This document shows, one piece after another, positions 18,389-26,147 of a DNA stretch of 40,507 bases. Made by a program: the position numbers and the translations under genes. Origin of the DNA: JAUMXJ01 sp041781135 (GTDB taxonomy: Bacteria > Bacillota > Clostridia > Peptostreptococcales > Acidaminobacteraceae); assembly GCA_041781135.1 (NCBI GenBank), contig JBHAZV010000007.1, positions 1-40,507 of the forward strand, in the 5' to 3' direction. Numbering within the stretch: the stretch's first letter is position 1; the number at the start of each line of letters is the position of its first letter. The notes below the pieces were generated by a model. That model did not search any database. It was not told the DNA's origin and saw only the letters and a program-made list of their open reading frames with translations.

Positions 18389-19495
18389 ATGAATAAGATA
18401 ATAGAACTCAGGCATGAACTGCACAGACATCCTGAGCTTTCGGGGCAGGAGTTTTGGACAAAGCGGCGCTTGATGGAGTTTGTGAAAACTAATACAAATC
18501 TCCAAATTGTAGATAATGGCGCATGGTTTTATGCGTTTTTTCAGCCGGAGATTGAGGATAAGCCACCGATAGCATTCAGGGCTGATATGGATGCTCTGCC
18601 GATTTGTGAGGAACTAAATTTGAGTTATGCCTCGCAATGCCTTGGCATATCTCATAAGTGCGGGCACGACGGGCATTCGGCGGCACTTGCTGCACTTGCT
18701 GTTCATCTTTCTAAATCCGCGGATGTCCTTAAAAGGAAAGTCTATCTTGTTTTTCAGCCGGCTGAAGAAATCGGCATGGGCGGCGAAGCTTGCGCTGGAT
18801 ATTTATACGAAGCGGGCGTGAGCGAGGTGTATGCATTCCATAATCTTGGAGGGTATCCCGAAAAGAGCATAGTAATTAGGGAGGGGATCAGTCAGCCTGC
18901 GTCGGAGGGGATAACAATTCGTTTTGAGGGCGCAAATTCACACGCCGCTTATCCCGAACAGGGCAGGAATCCTTCTTTTGTCATAGGGAAATTATTATCT
19001 CGAGTGGAAGAAATATTAAAGCGAAAATATGATTCCATGGTTCTCTGTACTATAGTCAATATAAGCGTAGGAACAAAGGATTTCGGTATTTCGGCAGGTG
19101 CAGGCGAGCTTTCTGTTACGATTCGCGCAGAAGACGAGCAGCGTATGCACAGCATAGAAACCGAGCTTGTAGAATACGCCAAGGAACTTGCACTTGCAGA
19201 GGGTTTTGAGTTTGCTTATGAGATTTGTGATTATTTTCCCGAAACGCGAAATCATGCACAGTGCTTACAAAAAGTCAGGGATGCCGCAGAAAGTCTGGGT
19301 TGCCAATTAATAGAAATGAATGCGCTTTGGAGGGCTTCGGAGGATTTTGGTCATTATACAAAAAGAATTCCGGGAGCGATTTTTTATATCGGCAATGGTG
19401 TAGACTATGCCCCCCTGCATACGGCGGAGTATGATTTTAACGACAATATCCTTGAAATCGCAGAAAATATGTTTTTTACAATATGTATGATATAG
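18389..19495 (+). CDS. M20D-family amidohydrolase/peptidase
   Basis: A 368-residue M20D metal-dependent amidohydrolase, the group of hippurate hydrolases, N-acyl-amino-acid deacylases and N-acetyldiaminopimelate deacetylases. The N-terminal block LRHELHRHPELSGQE is diagnostic. Metal ligands are seen in HKCGHDGHSA and in the catalytic PAEEIGMGG; a dimerisation domain follows (about 170-280), and the last ligand is in the C-terminal LHTAEYDF. The start at 18389 is set 4 bases after the ftsY stop; the longer frame upstream would overlap ftsY. Substrate cannot be told from sequence. It is probably cotranscribed with ftsY and ends at a terminator. Confidence 0.88.
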   Translation: MNKIIELRHELHRHPELSGQEFWTKRRLMEFVKTNTNLQIVDNGAWFYAFFQPEIEDKPPIAFRADMDALPICEELNLSYASQCLGISHKCGHDGHSAALAALAVHLSKSADVLKRKVYLVFQPAEEIGMGGEACAGYLYEAGVSEVYAFHNLGGYPEKSIVIREGISQPASEGITIRFEGANSHAAYPEQGRNPSFVIGKLLSRVEEILKRKYDSMVLCTIVNISVGTKDFGISAGAGELSVTIRAEDEQRMHSIETELVEYAKELALAEGFEFAYEICDYFPETRNHAQCLQKVRDAAESLGCQLIEMNALWRASEDFGHYTKRIPGAIFYIGNGVDYAPLHTAEYDFNDNILEIAENMFFTICMI

Positions 19496-19536
19496 TACAT
19501 ATTCAGATGCATTCATGACGATAACCCATCATAATC

Positions 19537-19573
19537 AAAAAACTCACCTCGAATTAACGAGATGAGTTTTTTT
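19537..19573 (+). terminator. intrinsic terminator, probably bidirectional
   Basis: AAAAAACTCAC-CTCG pairs with CGAG-ATGAGTTTTTTT around an AATTAA loop, with one C-A mismatch. A-tract and T-tract on opposite sides suit both the M20 gene (+) and the exported protein gene (-). Confidence 0.8.
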
Positions 19574-19605
19574 GAAAAATCCGCCGCCGCTAAATCTAAT
19601 GTACA

Positions 19606-20127
19606 TTACTTATAAAATCCGTCGCACTCCCAGTAATAATCTTTTTGTGTGGTTGCCGTAGTCGCTGTACACGCAGTGCATGAATAATATGTAACAGTTA
19701 TTGTATACATTTTTCGGTCAACGCCAAATGGTTTGTGTATACAAATCCTCTGTTCAAGCGTATCAAATGGTCCATGTACCACTGTCTGCGAGATATAAAG
19801 CCTTCCTTTGCCGCAGAATGGGCAAGGTTCCGATTTGTGTTCACTGCCGATATCCTCAGGTGAATATTCAAACTTCACTAAATCCGGGTCGATAGGATAC
19901 AGCGCAGTCTTAGGTGCTTTCTCATAGTATTTTTGGAACTCGGGTTCAACAACGATGTTCTTTATTTCGTCCGGAATGAGTCCGAGCCTGAAATTATTGT
20001 ACAGCGATGTCTCCAAGTTGGACAAGTGGATAAGGTAATCAGGATGCTCTGCCGAACAGCCATACGCCATTTCCACACCGGTAAACATGAGGGCAAACAC
20101 CACTAAGATAATCAATGTTTTTTTCAT
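19606..20127 (-). CDS. exported protein of unknown function with zinc-ribbon-like cysteines
   Basis: I do not recognise this 173-residue protein. It has a clear N-terminal signal: MKKT, then a hydrophobic stretch to about residue 18, with a possible cut near AYG-CS; the Cys there is not in a good lipobox, so secretion is more likely than lipidation. The mature part has CPFCGKG and, about 50 residues later, SCTACTATTATTQ, which could form a zinc ribbon, plus two more cysteines (RICIHK and WECDGFYK near the end). AGGGAGGTGG lies before the ATG. It is a lone minus-strand gene between two plus-strand operons. Confidence 0.75.
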   Translation of the reverse strand: MKKTLIILVVFALMFTGVEMAYGCSAEHPDYLIHLSNLETSLYNNFRLGLIPDEIKNIVVEPEFQKYYEKAPKTALYPIDPDLVKFEYSPEDIGSEHKSEPCPFCGKGRLYISQTVVHGPFDTLEQRICIHKPFGVDRKMYTITVTYYSCTACTATTATTQKDYYWECDGFYK

Positions 20128-20180
20128 TGTCCACCTCCCTTTAATATGTGTAGCGACGACGGATTCTATTCTTCAAGTAC

Positions 20181-20189
20181 AGTATATCA
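20181..20189 (-). promoter_or_regulatory. extended -10 promoter for the exported protein gene
   Basis: On the minus strand TGATATACT gives an extended -10 (TGnTATACT) about 55 bases upstream of the ATG at 20127. No good -35 was seen. Confidence 0.4.
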
Positions 20190-20275
20190 CAAATAGACAT
20201 CAAGAATATTTCGTTTAATTAACAATCGAAGAAGTTATAATATAAATTGTAATACAAGTTGTAAAGTAAAAAAGC

Positions 20276-20304
20276 TTGACATTAGCATTTCCATAGATTA
20301 TACT
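20276..20304 (+). promoter_or_regulatory. promoter of the ylxM-ffh operon
   Basis: Consensus TTGACA (20276-20281), a 17-base spacer and TATACT (20299-20304). The ATG of ylxM is at 20313, just 8 bases after the -10 box, so the predicted transcript begins at or within two bases of the start codon. No Shine-Dalgarno sequence fits in between. Confidence 0.85.
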
Positions 20305-20312
20305 ATGTCAGT

Positions 20313-20633
20313 ATGCTGGAAGAGAAACTTGAAATAGACAGACTTTATGACACATACAGGTCGCTTCTTACGGAAAAGCAGGTACAGGTGTTGGATCAGC
20401 ATCTGTACTTAGATTATTCTCTTGTAGAAGTTGCGGATAATCTCGGCATATCCAGACAGGCGGTACACGATACCGTCAAGAAGGCAGTTCAGATGATGGA
20501 AGACATAGAGTCCAAGATCGGGTGTATGAAGTTAGCGCAGGCTCACGAAAATCTTTTAAGCGCGGTGCGCCTGTATGCGGAGCGGATACCCGATTGTGGA
20601 CTGATGGAGATAGTGGAGCAAAATGATATTTGA
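20313..20633 (+). CDS. ylxM: YlxM/UPF0122 DNA-binding-like protein
   Basis: A 106-residue UPF0122 protein with a sigma-factor region-4-like helix-turn-helix (DYSLVEVADNLGISRQAVHDTVKKA at about residues 35-59). YlxM is nearly always encoded before ffh, and in some bacteria it modulates the SRP pathway; it has also been proposed to bind SRP RNA. The start agrees with the family (LYDTYRSLLTEKQ near residue 11), although the promoter leaves no room for a ribosome-binding site. Its last codons overlap the ATG of ffh by 11 bases. Confidence 0.92.
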   Translation: MLEEKLEIDRLYDTYRSLLTEKQVQVLDQHLYLDYSLVEVADNLGISRQAVHDTVKKAVQMMEDIESKIGCMKLAQAHENLLSAVRLYAERIPDCGLMEIVEQNDI

Positions 20634-21951
20634 AAACCTTTCGGACCGGCTTCAGAATGCGTTTAGGTCGCTTAAAGGCAGAGGGCGCATTACAGAGGCT
20701 GATGTAAAATCTGTTATGAGGGAGGTCAGGCTTGCACTCTTGGAGGCCGACGTCAATTTCAAAGTTGTAAAAGACTTTGTCGCAAGCGTATCAGAAAAGG
20801 CAGTTACTGAAGAAGTAATAAAAAGCCTTTCGCCCGAACAGCAGATAATAAAGCTTGTAAACGAAGAACTGACTGCCCTCATGGGGAAGAGCGGCGAAAG
20901 AATAGAATTTTCTTCGCAGCCGCCGTCTTTTATAATGCTCGTTGGGCTGCAGGGCGCAGGTAAGACAACAGCGGCGGGCAAGCTGGCGCTGCATCTCCGC
21001 AAAAAGGGGAAAAGACCGCTTTTGGTTGCCGCCGATGTGTACAGACCGGCTGCGATCAAGCAATTGGAAATACTCGGATCTCAGATCGATATACCTGTGT
21101 TCAAAATTGATGGCGAGAGCGATGTCAGGAGCATAGTAAATAAGGCGCGAGAGCATGCCGCGTATTATCAGAACGATGTGGTCATAATAGACACCGCCGG
21201 CAGGCTTCATATAGATGACGCGCTCATGGCGGAGCTTAAACGCATAAAGGATGCGGTTTCCCCAAAGGAAATACTGCTCGTGCTGGATGCGATGACCGGT
21301 CAGGATGCTGTAAATGTCGCCGAGCATTTTAATAACGAGCTCGATATCACCGGCATTATTATGTCTAAGCTGGACGGCGATACGAGAGGCGGCGCGGCGC
21401 TTTCAGTCAGAGCGGTTACCGGAAAGGCAATCAAGTTTGCTTCAGTTGGCGAGAAGCTCTCGGATCTCGAAGAATTTCATCCGGACAGAATGGCGTCAAA
21501 AATCCTCGGCATGGGAGATATGCTCAGCCTCATTGAAAAGGCAGAGGCGGAGTATGATGAGGAAGTCGCCAAAAAGATGGAAAAGAAGCTGCGTGAGGCA
21601 TCCTTTGATCTCGAAGATTTTTTAGAGCAGATAGAGCAGCTGCAGAAAATGGGGCCTATCGCCGATATACTTTCAATGCTGCCGGGTGTCAACAAGAATG
21701 CGTTAAAAGATGTCAATGTTGACGACAAGCAGCTCGTTAGAGTCAAGGCGATAATACAGTCGATGACTCCGCATGAGAGGCAAAACCCTTCGGTGCTCCA
21801 GGCGAGCAGAAAGCGCAGGATAGCAAAGGGTTCGGGAGTTGATGTGTCGGATGTCAACAAACTCCTGAAACAATTCGATCAGATGAAGCAAATGATGAAG
21901 AGCTTCAGCAAGAAGAAAAAGGGCAGGGGACTGTTCAGTTTCGGTAGGTAA
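20623..21951 (+). CDS. ffh: signal recognition particle protein Ffh
   Basis: A 442-residue SRP54 GTPase that recognises signal sequences on nascent chains together with SRP RNA. An N domain is followed by the G domain with GLQGAGKTT at residues 108-116, DVYRPAAIKQL, DTAGRLHIDDALM and MSKLDGDTRGG. The C-terminal M domain is methionine-rich (DQMKQMMKSFSKKKKG) and contains the SRP-RNA binding SGVDVSDVNKLLKQF helix. It overlaps ylxM, so the two are coupled. The SRP RNA gene is not in the window. Confidence 0.97.
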   Translation: MIFENLSDRLQNAFRSLKGRGRITEADVKSVMREVRLALLEADVNFKVVKDFVASVSEKAVTEEVIKSLSPEQQIIKLVNEELTALMGKSGERIEFSSQPPSFIMLVGLQGAGKTTAAGKLALHLRKKGKRPLLVAADVYRPAAIKQLEILGSQIDIPVFKIDGESDVRSIVNKAREHAAYYQNDVVIIDTAGRLHIDDALMAELKRIKDAVSPKEILLVLDAMTGQDAVNVAEHFNNELDITGIIMSKLDGDTRGGAALSVRAVTGKAIKFASVGEKLSDLEEFHPDRMASKILGMGDMLSLIEKAEAEYDEEVAKKMEKKLREASFDLEDFLEQIEQLQKMGPIADILSMLPGVNKNALKDVNVDDKQLVRVKAIIQSMTPHERQNPSVLQASRKRRIAKGSGVDVSDVNKLLKQFDQMKQMMKSFSKKKKGRGLFSFGR

Positions 21952-21991
21952 GGATTGCAATAAAGCAATATATATTAAAAAAGGAGAAAAT

Positions 21992-22240
21992 ATGTCTGTA
22001 AAAATCAGAATGACGAGAATGGGTTCGCATAAAAAGCCATTCTACAGAGTGGTAGTGGCGGATTCGAGATCGCCGAGGGACGGCAAGTTCATCGAACAGC
22101 TTGGCTATTATGATCCGCGTGCAAAGGAAGGCGGGCTTAGCCTCGATGTTGCGAAAGCGAACGAATGGATCAAAAATGGTGCTAAACCAAGTGAAACAGT
22201 AAAAAAACTTATAAAAAAGGTGGAAGAAAATGAACAGTAA
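21992..22240 (+). CDS. rpsP: 30S ribosomal protein S16
   Basis: An 82-residue S16, a small-subunit assembly protein. It begins MSVKIRMTRMGSHKKPFYRVVVADSRSPRDG, a near-universal S16 signature, and continues FIEQLGYYDP. AAGGAGA precedes the ATG. The last codons overlap the khpA start. Confidence 0.97.
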   Translation: MSVKIRMTRMGSHKKPFYRVVVADSRSPRDGKFIEQLGYYDPRAKEGGLSLDVAKANEWIKNGAKPSETVKKLIKKVEENEQ

Positions 22241-22502
22241 TCTTAAAGAACTTCTTAGGACAATGGTTGCAGGCTTGGTGCAGAATCCGGGCGAAATTCA
22301 GATCACAGAACGCGAAGAAGAAGATAATAGAGTGGTGCTCGAACTCAAGGTCGCACAGCCCGATATTGGAAGAGTTATAGGCAGACAGGGCAGGACTATA
22401 AAAGCGATCAGAGTTATCGTAAAAGCAGCTTCTTCAGATCCCGTAAAGAGAGTGTTTGTTGACGTTCTTGACGAAGCGGCTGATGCAAAAGACGCAGAGT
22501 AA
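22230..22502 (+). CDS. khpA: KH-domain RNA-binding protein KhpA
   Basis: A 90-residue protein made of one KH domain with the loop GRVIGRQGRTIKAIR, which binds single-stranded RNA. KhpA works with KhpB (Jag/EloR) as a global RNA chaperone affecting cell elongation in streptococci. It is conserved between rpsP and rimM in Firmicutes. The ATG lies inside the last codons of rpsP, with AAAAGGTGG upstream. Confidence 0.94.
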   Translation: MNSNLKELLRTMVAGLVQNPGEIQITEREEEDNRVVLELKVAQPDIGRVIGRQGRTIKAIRVIVKAASSDPVKRVFVDVLDEAADAKDAE

Positions 22503-23007
22503 TATCGTAATAGGAAAGATTGTGTCGCATCACGGTATCAGGGGAGAATTAAAAATCTACCCTTTTACCGATGATGTCACAAAATTTTTGCGATTTGAGC
22601 ATCTATTTATCGGCTCAAAGAAATATATCATAGACAGCTGCCGTATTCACAAGAATATGGCGCTTGTGCTATTTAAAGGCATCGACACAATCGAGAAGGG
22701 TCTTTATCTCATCGGTAGAGAAGTGGCCGTAGAGAGAGCGGCAGTGGACGATGGAGAGGGGCATTTTGTCGTAGATCTTATCGGACTTTCCGTGATAGAC
22801 ATGGACGGCAATTTGCTCGGCAAGATATCAGATGTGATTCAAAACACATCTCAGGATCTCTACGAAGTGACTCGCGGCGGCGAAATTCAGAGTCGCGGAA
22901 AGAAGAAGACATTCCTGATACCTGTCGTAGACGAATTTGTAAAAGAGATTAACATCGACGGGGGGGTTGTAGTGGTATCGCTCGTAGAGGGACTTTTGGA
23001 TTTATAG
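22483..23007 (+). CDS. rimM: ribosome maturation factor RimM
   Basis: A 174-residue RimM, which helps mature the 30S head domain and binds S19. The N-terminal barrel starts IVIGKIVSHHGIRGELKIYPFTDD, and the PRC-barrel domain carries GHFVVDLIGLSV and FLIPVVDEFVKEID-like FVKEINID. I take the ATG at 22483, which overlaps the khpA end by 20 bases and gives a normal N-terminus; an upstream in-frame start at 22456 would add a segment that is not family-like. The site has only a weak ribosome-binding sequence. Confidence 0.92.
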   Translation: MQKTQSNIVIGKIVSHHGIRGELKIYPFTDDVTKFLRFEHLFIGSKKYIIDSCRIHKNMALVLFKGIDTIEKGLYLIGREVAVERAAVDDGEGHFVVDLIGLSVIDMDGNLLGKISDVIQNTSQDLYEVTRGGEIQSRGKKKTFLIPVVDEFVKEINIDGGVVVVSLVEGLLDL

Positions 23008-23019
23008 TTGGGGTTTTCA

Positions 23020-23718
23020 GTGAAATTCAGCATTTTGACGCTTTTTCCGGAAGCGCTTGAAGGCTTTTTGGCCGCATCTATAATCGGCAGAGCATGCCAG
23101 CAGGGTCAGCTCGAAATCGATTTAGTGCAGATAAGGGATTACAGCGCAGACAGGCACAAAAAAGTCGATGATGCGCCATTTGGGGGTGGCGCCGGCATGG
23201 TGATGAGCGTTCAGCCGCTTCGCGATGCGCTTTTCAGCGTTGTAAATTCGGCTTCCGCAGCTCCGTATGTGGTGCTCATGAGCCCTCGCGGTTCTCTGCT
23301 CACTCAGGAAAAATGCGGCGAGCTTGCGGAAAAGGAGCATATAGTAGTTGTATGTGGGCATTATGAGGGCGTGGATCAGCGATTTATCGACAGATACGTA
23401 AACGAGGAAATATCTGTCGGAGACTACGTACTGACGGGCGGAGAGCTTGCCGCAATGGTAATTGTCGACAGCGTTTCCAGACTTAAAAAGCATGTGCTCG
23501 GCAGCGAAAAATCCCTTGAATTTGAAAGCCATATGAGCGGACTACTGGAATATCCGCATTATACTCGTCCGGAGATTGTCGATGGAGACGGAGTGCCGGA
23601 AGTGCTTTTGAGCGGACACCACAAAAATATTGAAAAATGGCGCTTTGACGAAGCGCTAAGGATTACGGCGGAACGCAGGCCGGATATGTACAAAAAATAC
23701 ATGGAGAGTAAAACATGA
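23020..23718 (+). CDS. trmD: tRNA (guanine-N1-)-methyltransferase TrmD
   Basis: A 232-residue TrmD, which methylates G37 of tRNAs that read CNN codons and so prevents frameshifts. The knotted SPOUT fold motifs are present: SPRGSLLTQ, the SAM-binding CGHYEGVDQRFID and SVGDYVLTGGELAAMV. I start at GTG 23020, which yields the standard MKFSILTLFPEAL; TTG at 23008 is possible but adds four atypical residues. The stop overlaps the start of the following LysR gene (ATGA). In most Firmicutes rplS would come next; here it is about 4.4 kb away on the other strand. Confidence 0.95.
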   Translation: MKFSILTLFPEALEGFLAASIIGRACQQGQLEIDLVQIRDYSADRHKKVDDAPFGGGAGMVMSVQPLRDALFSVVNSASAAPYVVLMSPRGSLLTQEKCGELAEKEHIVVVCGHYEGVDQRFIDRYVNEEISVGDYVLTGGELAAMVIVDSVSRLKKHVLGSEKSLEFESHMSGLLEYPHYTRPEIVDGDGVPEVLLSGHHKNIEKWRFDEALRITAERRPDMYKKYMESKT

Positions 23719-24611
23719 CTCTAAAACAGCTCGAAATGTTCGTATCTTTAGTTGAAACAAAAAGTTTTTCAAAGACGGCTGAAGCGATATTTGTTTCCCA
23801 GCCGTCTGTCAGCGTCGCGCTTAGTTCGCTAGAAAAAGAATTTTCTGTAAAACTTATCGACAGAGGGACGCGCGATATAGCTCCAACTCCTGCCGGCGCA
23901 GAGTTTTACAGGTATGCGAGAACAATTCTCGACAGCGGCGAGAAAGTCAGGCGCGCTATGACGGTATTCACACCAAAGGGGACGCGCGTCGAACTGAGCG
24001 GCACGGTTTCTATTGTGGCGTCATCTGTACCTTGTGACTACATATTGCCATCGCTTGTCGCAGAGTTTCGGACACTGCATCCGAGCGTTGTGTTTGAAAT
24101 AAGTCAGGCTAAAAGTCTCGATATTCCAAAAATTGTGACGAGCAGTAAGGGGCTTATAGGAATATCGGGTTATAAATGCTCTGACGATGAGTGTTCTTGT
24201 CATTCTTTTATGGAGGATGAACTTGTGATCATATCTTCGGAACCTCCGAGCGGAGATTCTGAAATATCCATAGACGATTTAATACGCGATCATTTTTTTG
24301 TGGGCAGGATTTCCGGTTCGGGCACTGCCAAGGTGTTTGAAGATTTTCTCGGCGAACGCGCAAAAAATGTAAGGTATAGTGCGGCGTTTTACAGCACTGA
24401 CAGTGTTATTGCAGCAGTTTCCAAAGGTGTAGGTATTGCGGCGGTATCCAAGATTGCGCTTAGTCAGTCTCGGCACGTGTTTGAATTGCCGGTGGCGGCG
24501 CCGCTTCCGGTCAGAAGCCTGTATGCTATGACAAAACATCACGCCAAGCTTCCTTGCGTCGCAAGAGAGTTTTTTAGGTATATTCTCAATAAAAATAATC
24601 CGTTTTTTTAA
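23715..24611 (+). CDS. LysR-family regulator, probably selenium-metabolism associated
   Basis: A 298-residue LysR regulator. The winged helix-turn-helix is at the N-terminus (LKQLEMFVSLVETKSFSKTAEAIFVSQPSVSVALSSLE is typical), followed by the co-inducer-binding domain, which has a short cysteine run (CSDDECSCH) near residue 155. It overlaps trmD by four bases, so it is transcribed with the SRP/ribosome operon. It converges on a minus-strand cluster of yedF, TIGR01977 desulfurase and DUF3343 genes. A LysR type specifically found next to selenium genes is known in Clostridia, and this gene fits it by context; the ligand is unknown. Confidence 0.85.
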   Translation: MTLKQLEMFVSLVETKSFSKTAEAIFVSQPSVSVALSSLEKEFSVKLIDRGTRDIAPTPAGAEFYRYARTILDSGEKVRRAMTVFTPKGTRVELSGTVSIVASSVPCDYILPSLVAEFRTLHPSVVFEISQAKSLDIPKIVTSSKGLIGISGYKCSDDECSCHSFMEDELVIISSEPPSGDSEISIDDLIRDHFFVGRISGSGTAKVFEDFLGERAKNVRYSAAFYSTDSVIAAVSKGVGIAAVSKIALSQSRHVFELPVAAPLPVRSLYAMTKHHAKLPCVAREFFRYILNKNNPFF

Positions 24612-24673
24612 TGGGAACTTTAGGCATTTTTTAGGAGTTAGCAGACATTTTGGCGGTGCTGAAGTACGGAATA

Positions 24674-24907
24674 TCAAAGCTCGTACGATTCGATGTAAAC
24701 TTTGTGTTTTGCACCAGCTTCGAAAAGCCCCGACAGTAAATCTCTGCTTTCCTGCGGACATCTGAAACACATTCCGCAGGAACTCGAAAGCGCTCTCGGA
24801 ACGGGTATCAGCCTGCCGGGAACGCCTTTTTCTTTTGCGAGCGAATCAAAAGCTATAGCGTGATGAGGAGAGTCAAATAGTACGAGTGCATAAATTTTTT
24901 TATCCAT
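24674..24907 (-). CDS. DUF3343 family protein, putative Se/S carrier
   Basis: A 77-residue DUF3343 protein. The family typically looks like this: a short alpha/beta protein with AIAFDSLAKEKGVPGRLIPVPRALSSSCG in the first two thirds, ending in a cysteine motif. Here that motif is CGMCFRC, with three cysteines. Members are encoded with selenium-trait genes and are proposed to carry sulfur or selenium, but this is not proven. It lies 13 bases downstream of the desulfurase, so it is most likely the last gene of that transcript. Confidence 0.82.
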   Translation of the reverse strand: MDKKIYALVLFDSPHHAIAFDSLAKEKGVPGRLIPVPRALSSSCGMCFRCPQESRDLLSGLFEAGAKHKVYIESYEL

Positions 24908-24920
24908 TTTTAGCTCTTTT

Positions 24921-26147
24921 TTATGTTTTTTTTAGTGCAAAGAATGTTTTTAATGCATTCAGGCAGCATTCGATTTCGGCAGTGGTATTTGCATAGCCAA
25001 TACTGAATCTGACAGTTCCTTTTGGGAATGTGCCGAGTGTCCTGTGAGCTAGTGGAGCACAGTGCATGCCGACTCTTGTGGAAATTTTGTGTTCTGAATC
25101 CAAGTAATATGCAAGTTCCGCCGCATCTATTTTTAAAGTATCGATTGAAATGGTTGGAGTGCGACCTACAATCTGCAGAAGCTCTGCGCATTGACCGTAT
25201 TTTTGAAGCGCCGCATCTGCTAAGCGGCTTTCAAAATTTTGGAATTTTTGGGCTTTGATTCCGACCAGCCGCACGGGTAGTTCGGCAAGCTGCTCCAAAA
25301 ATGCGGAGGTGAGCTCTACTTCGTGCTTAATAAGCTGCTTTTGGTTATTCTTAAGCCAGCCGATCGATGCGGCAAGCCCTGCTATTCCAGGTAAATTCAG
25401 GGTTCCTGCCTCAAACTTTTCCGAAAGCAGCTCTGGCATTTCGTAGCTGTCGGATATGGAGCCCGTACCGCCGTATATCAGCGGCGTGATGTTGTTTGCA
25501 AGATTTTCTGACAGCAGCAAGGCTCCGATTCCCTGCGGACCAAGCAACCCTTTATGTCCGGTGAGCGCAAGCGCGTCTATGCCGAGCTCGTCCATGTTTA
25601 TCGGAAGGAATCCTGCAAGTTGCGCGCTGTCTAAAAAATAAGGAATTTCCAGCTCCTTTGCTATAGCCCCAATTGTCTTTATCGGCAGTATCGTACCGCA
25701 GACATTGCTTGCTGCGGTTGTGATTATTGCTTTTGTACTTGGCTGCACAAGGCGTTTTATGCTCTTTGGATCTACTATGCCGTCGGTATCTGTATCCATA
25801 ATGGAGTAGGAGACGCCGCATTTGCGTGAAAGATGGTGCAGCGGACGCATTACAGCGTTGTGTTCAAGTCCGGAAATTATGACATGATCTCCATTTTTCA
25901 GGTAGCCGCAAAGCAGTATATTAAGGCTTTCCGTGATATTTTTGGTAAAAACGGCATGTTTGTTTTTGGCGCCAAAAAATTCCAAGAGGTATTCTCGGAA
26001 TTTAAGTACGAGTTTTGCAGCCTCATACGAAACGCTGAGGCTGCCTCGGTTGATATTGCTCGCTCCTGTATTTATGAACTGGGCGACGGCATCTGCGACT
26101 CCTGGCGCTTTTGGAAATGCGCTCGACGCCTGGTCAAAATTTATCAT
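24921..26147 (-). CDS. cysteine desulfurase family protein (TIGR01977 type)
   Basis: A 408-residue class-V PLP aminotransferase fold enzyme of the desulfurase/selenocysteine-lyase type. The PLP lysine is in LTGHKGLLGPQGIG, and the catalytic cysteine lies in RVGMHCAPLAHR near the C-terminus. It opens MINFDQASSAFPKAPGV, as in the subfamily often found in selenium gene clusters. Likely role: mobilising sulfur or selenium from cysteine or selenocysteine for delivery to a carrier such as the DUF3343 protein. Its ATG overlaps the TGA of the MetE-like gene (ATGA), with AGGA upstream, so translation is probably coupled. Confidence 0.9.
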   Translation of the reverse strand: MINFDQASSAFPKAPGVADAVAQFINTGASNINRGSLSVSYEAAKLVLKFREYLLEFFGAKNKHAVFTKNITESLNILLCGYLKNGDHVIISGLEHNAVMRPLHHLSRKCGVSYSIMDTDTDGIVDPKSIKRLVQPSTKAIITTAASNVCGTILPIKTIGAIAKELEIPYFLDSAQLAGFLPINMDELGIDALALTGHKGLLGPQGIGALLLSENLANNITPLIYGGTGSISDSYEMPELLSEKFEAGTLNLPGIAGLAASIGWLKNNQKQLIKHEVELTSAFLEQLAELPVRLVGIKAQKFQNFESRLADAALQKYGQCAELLQIVGRTPTISIDTLKIDAAELAYYLDSEHKISTRVGMHCAPLAHRTLGTFPKGTVRFSIGYANTTAEIECCLNALKTFFALKKT

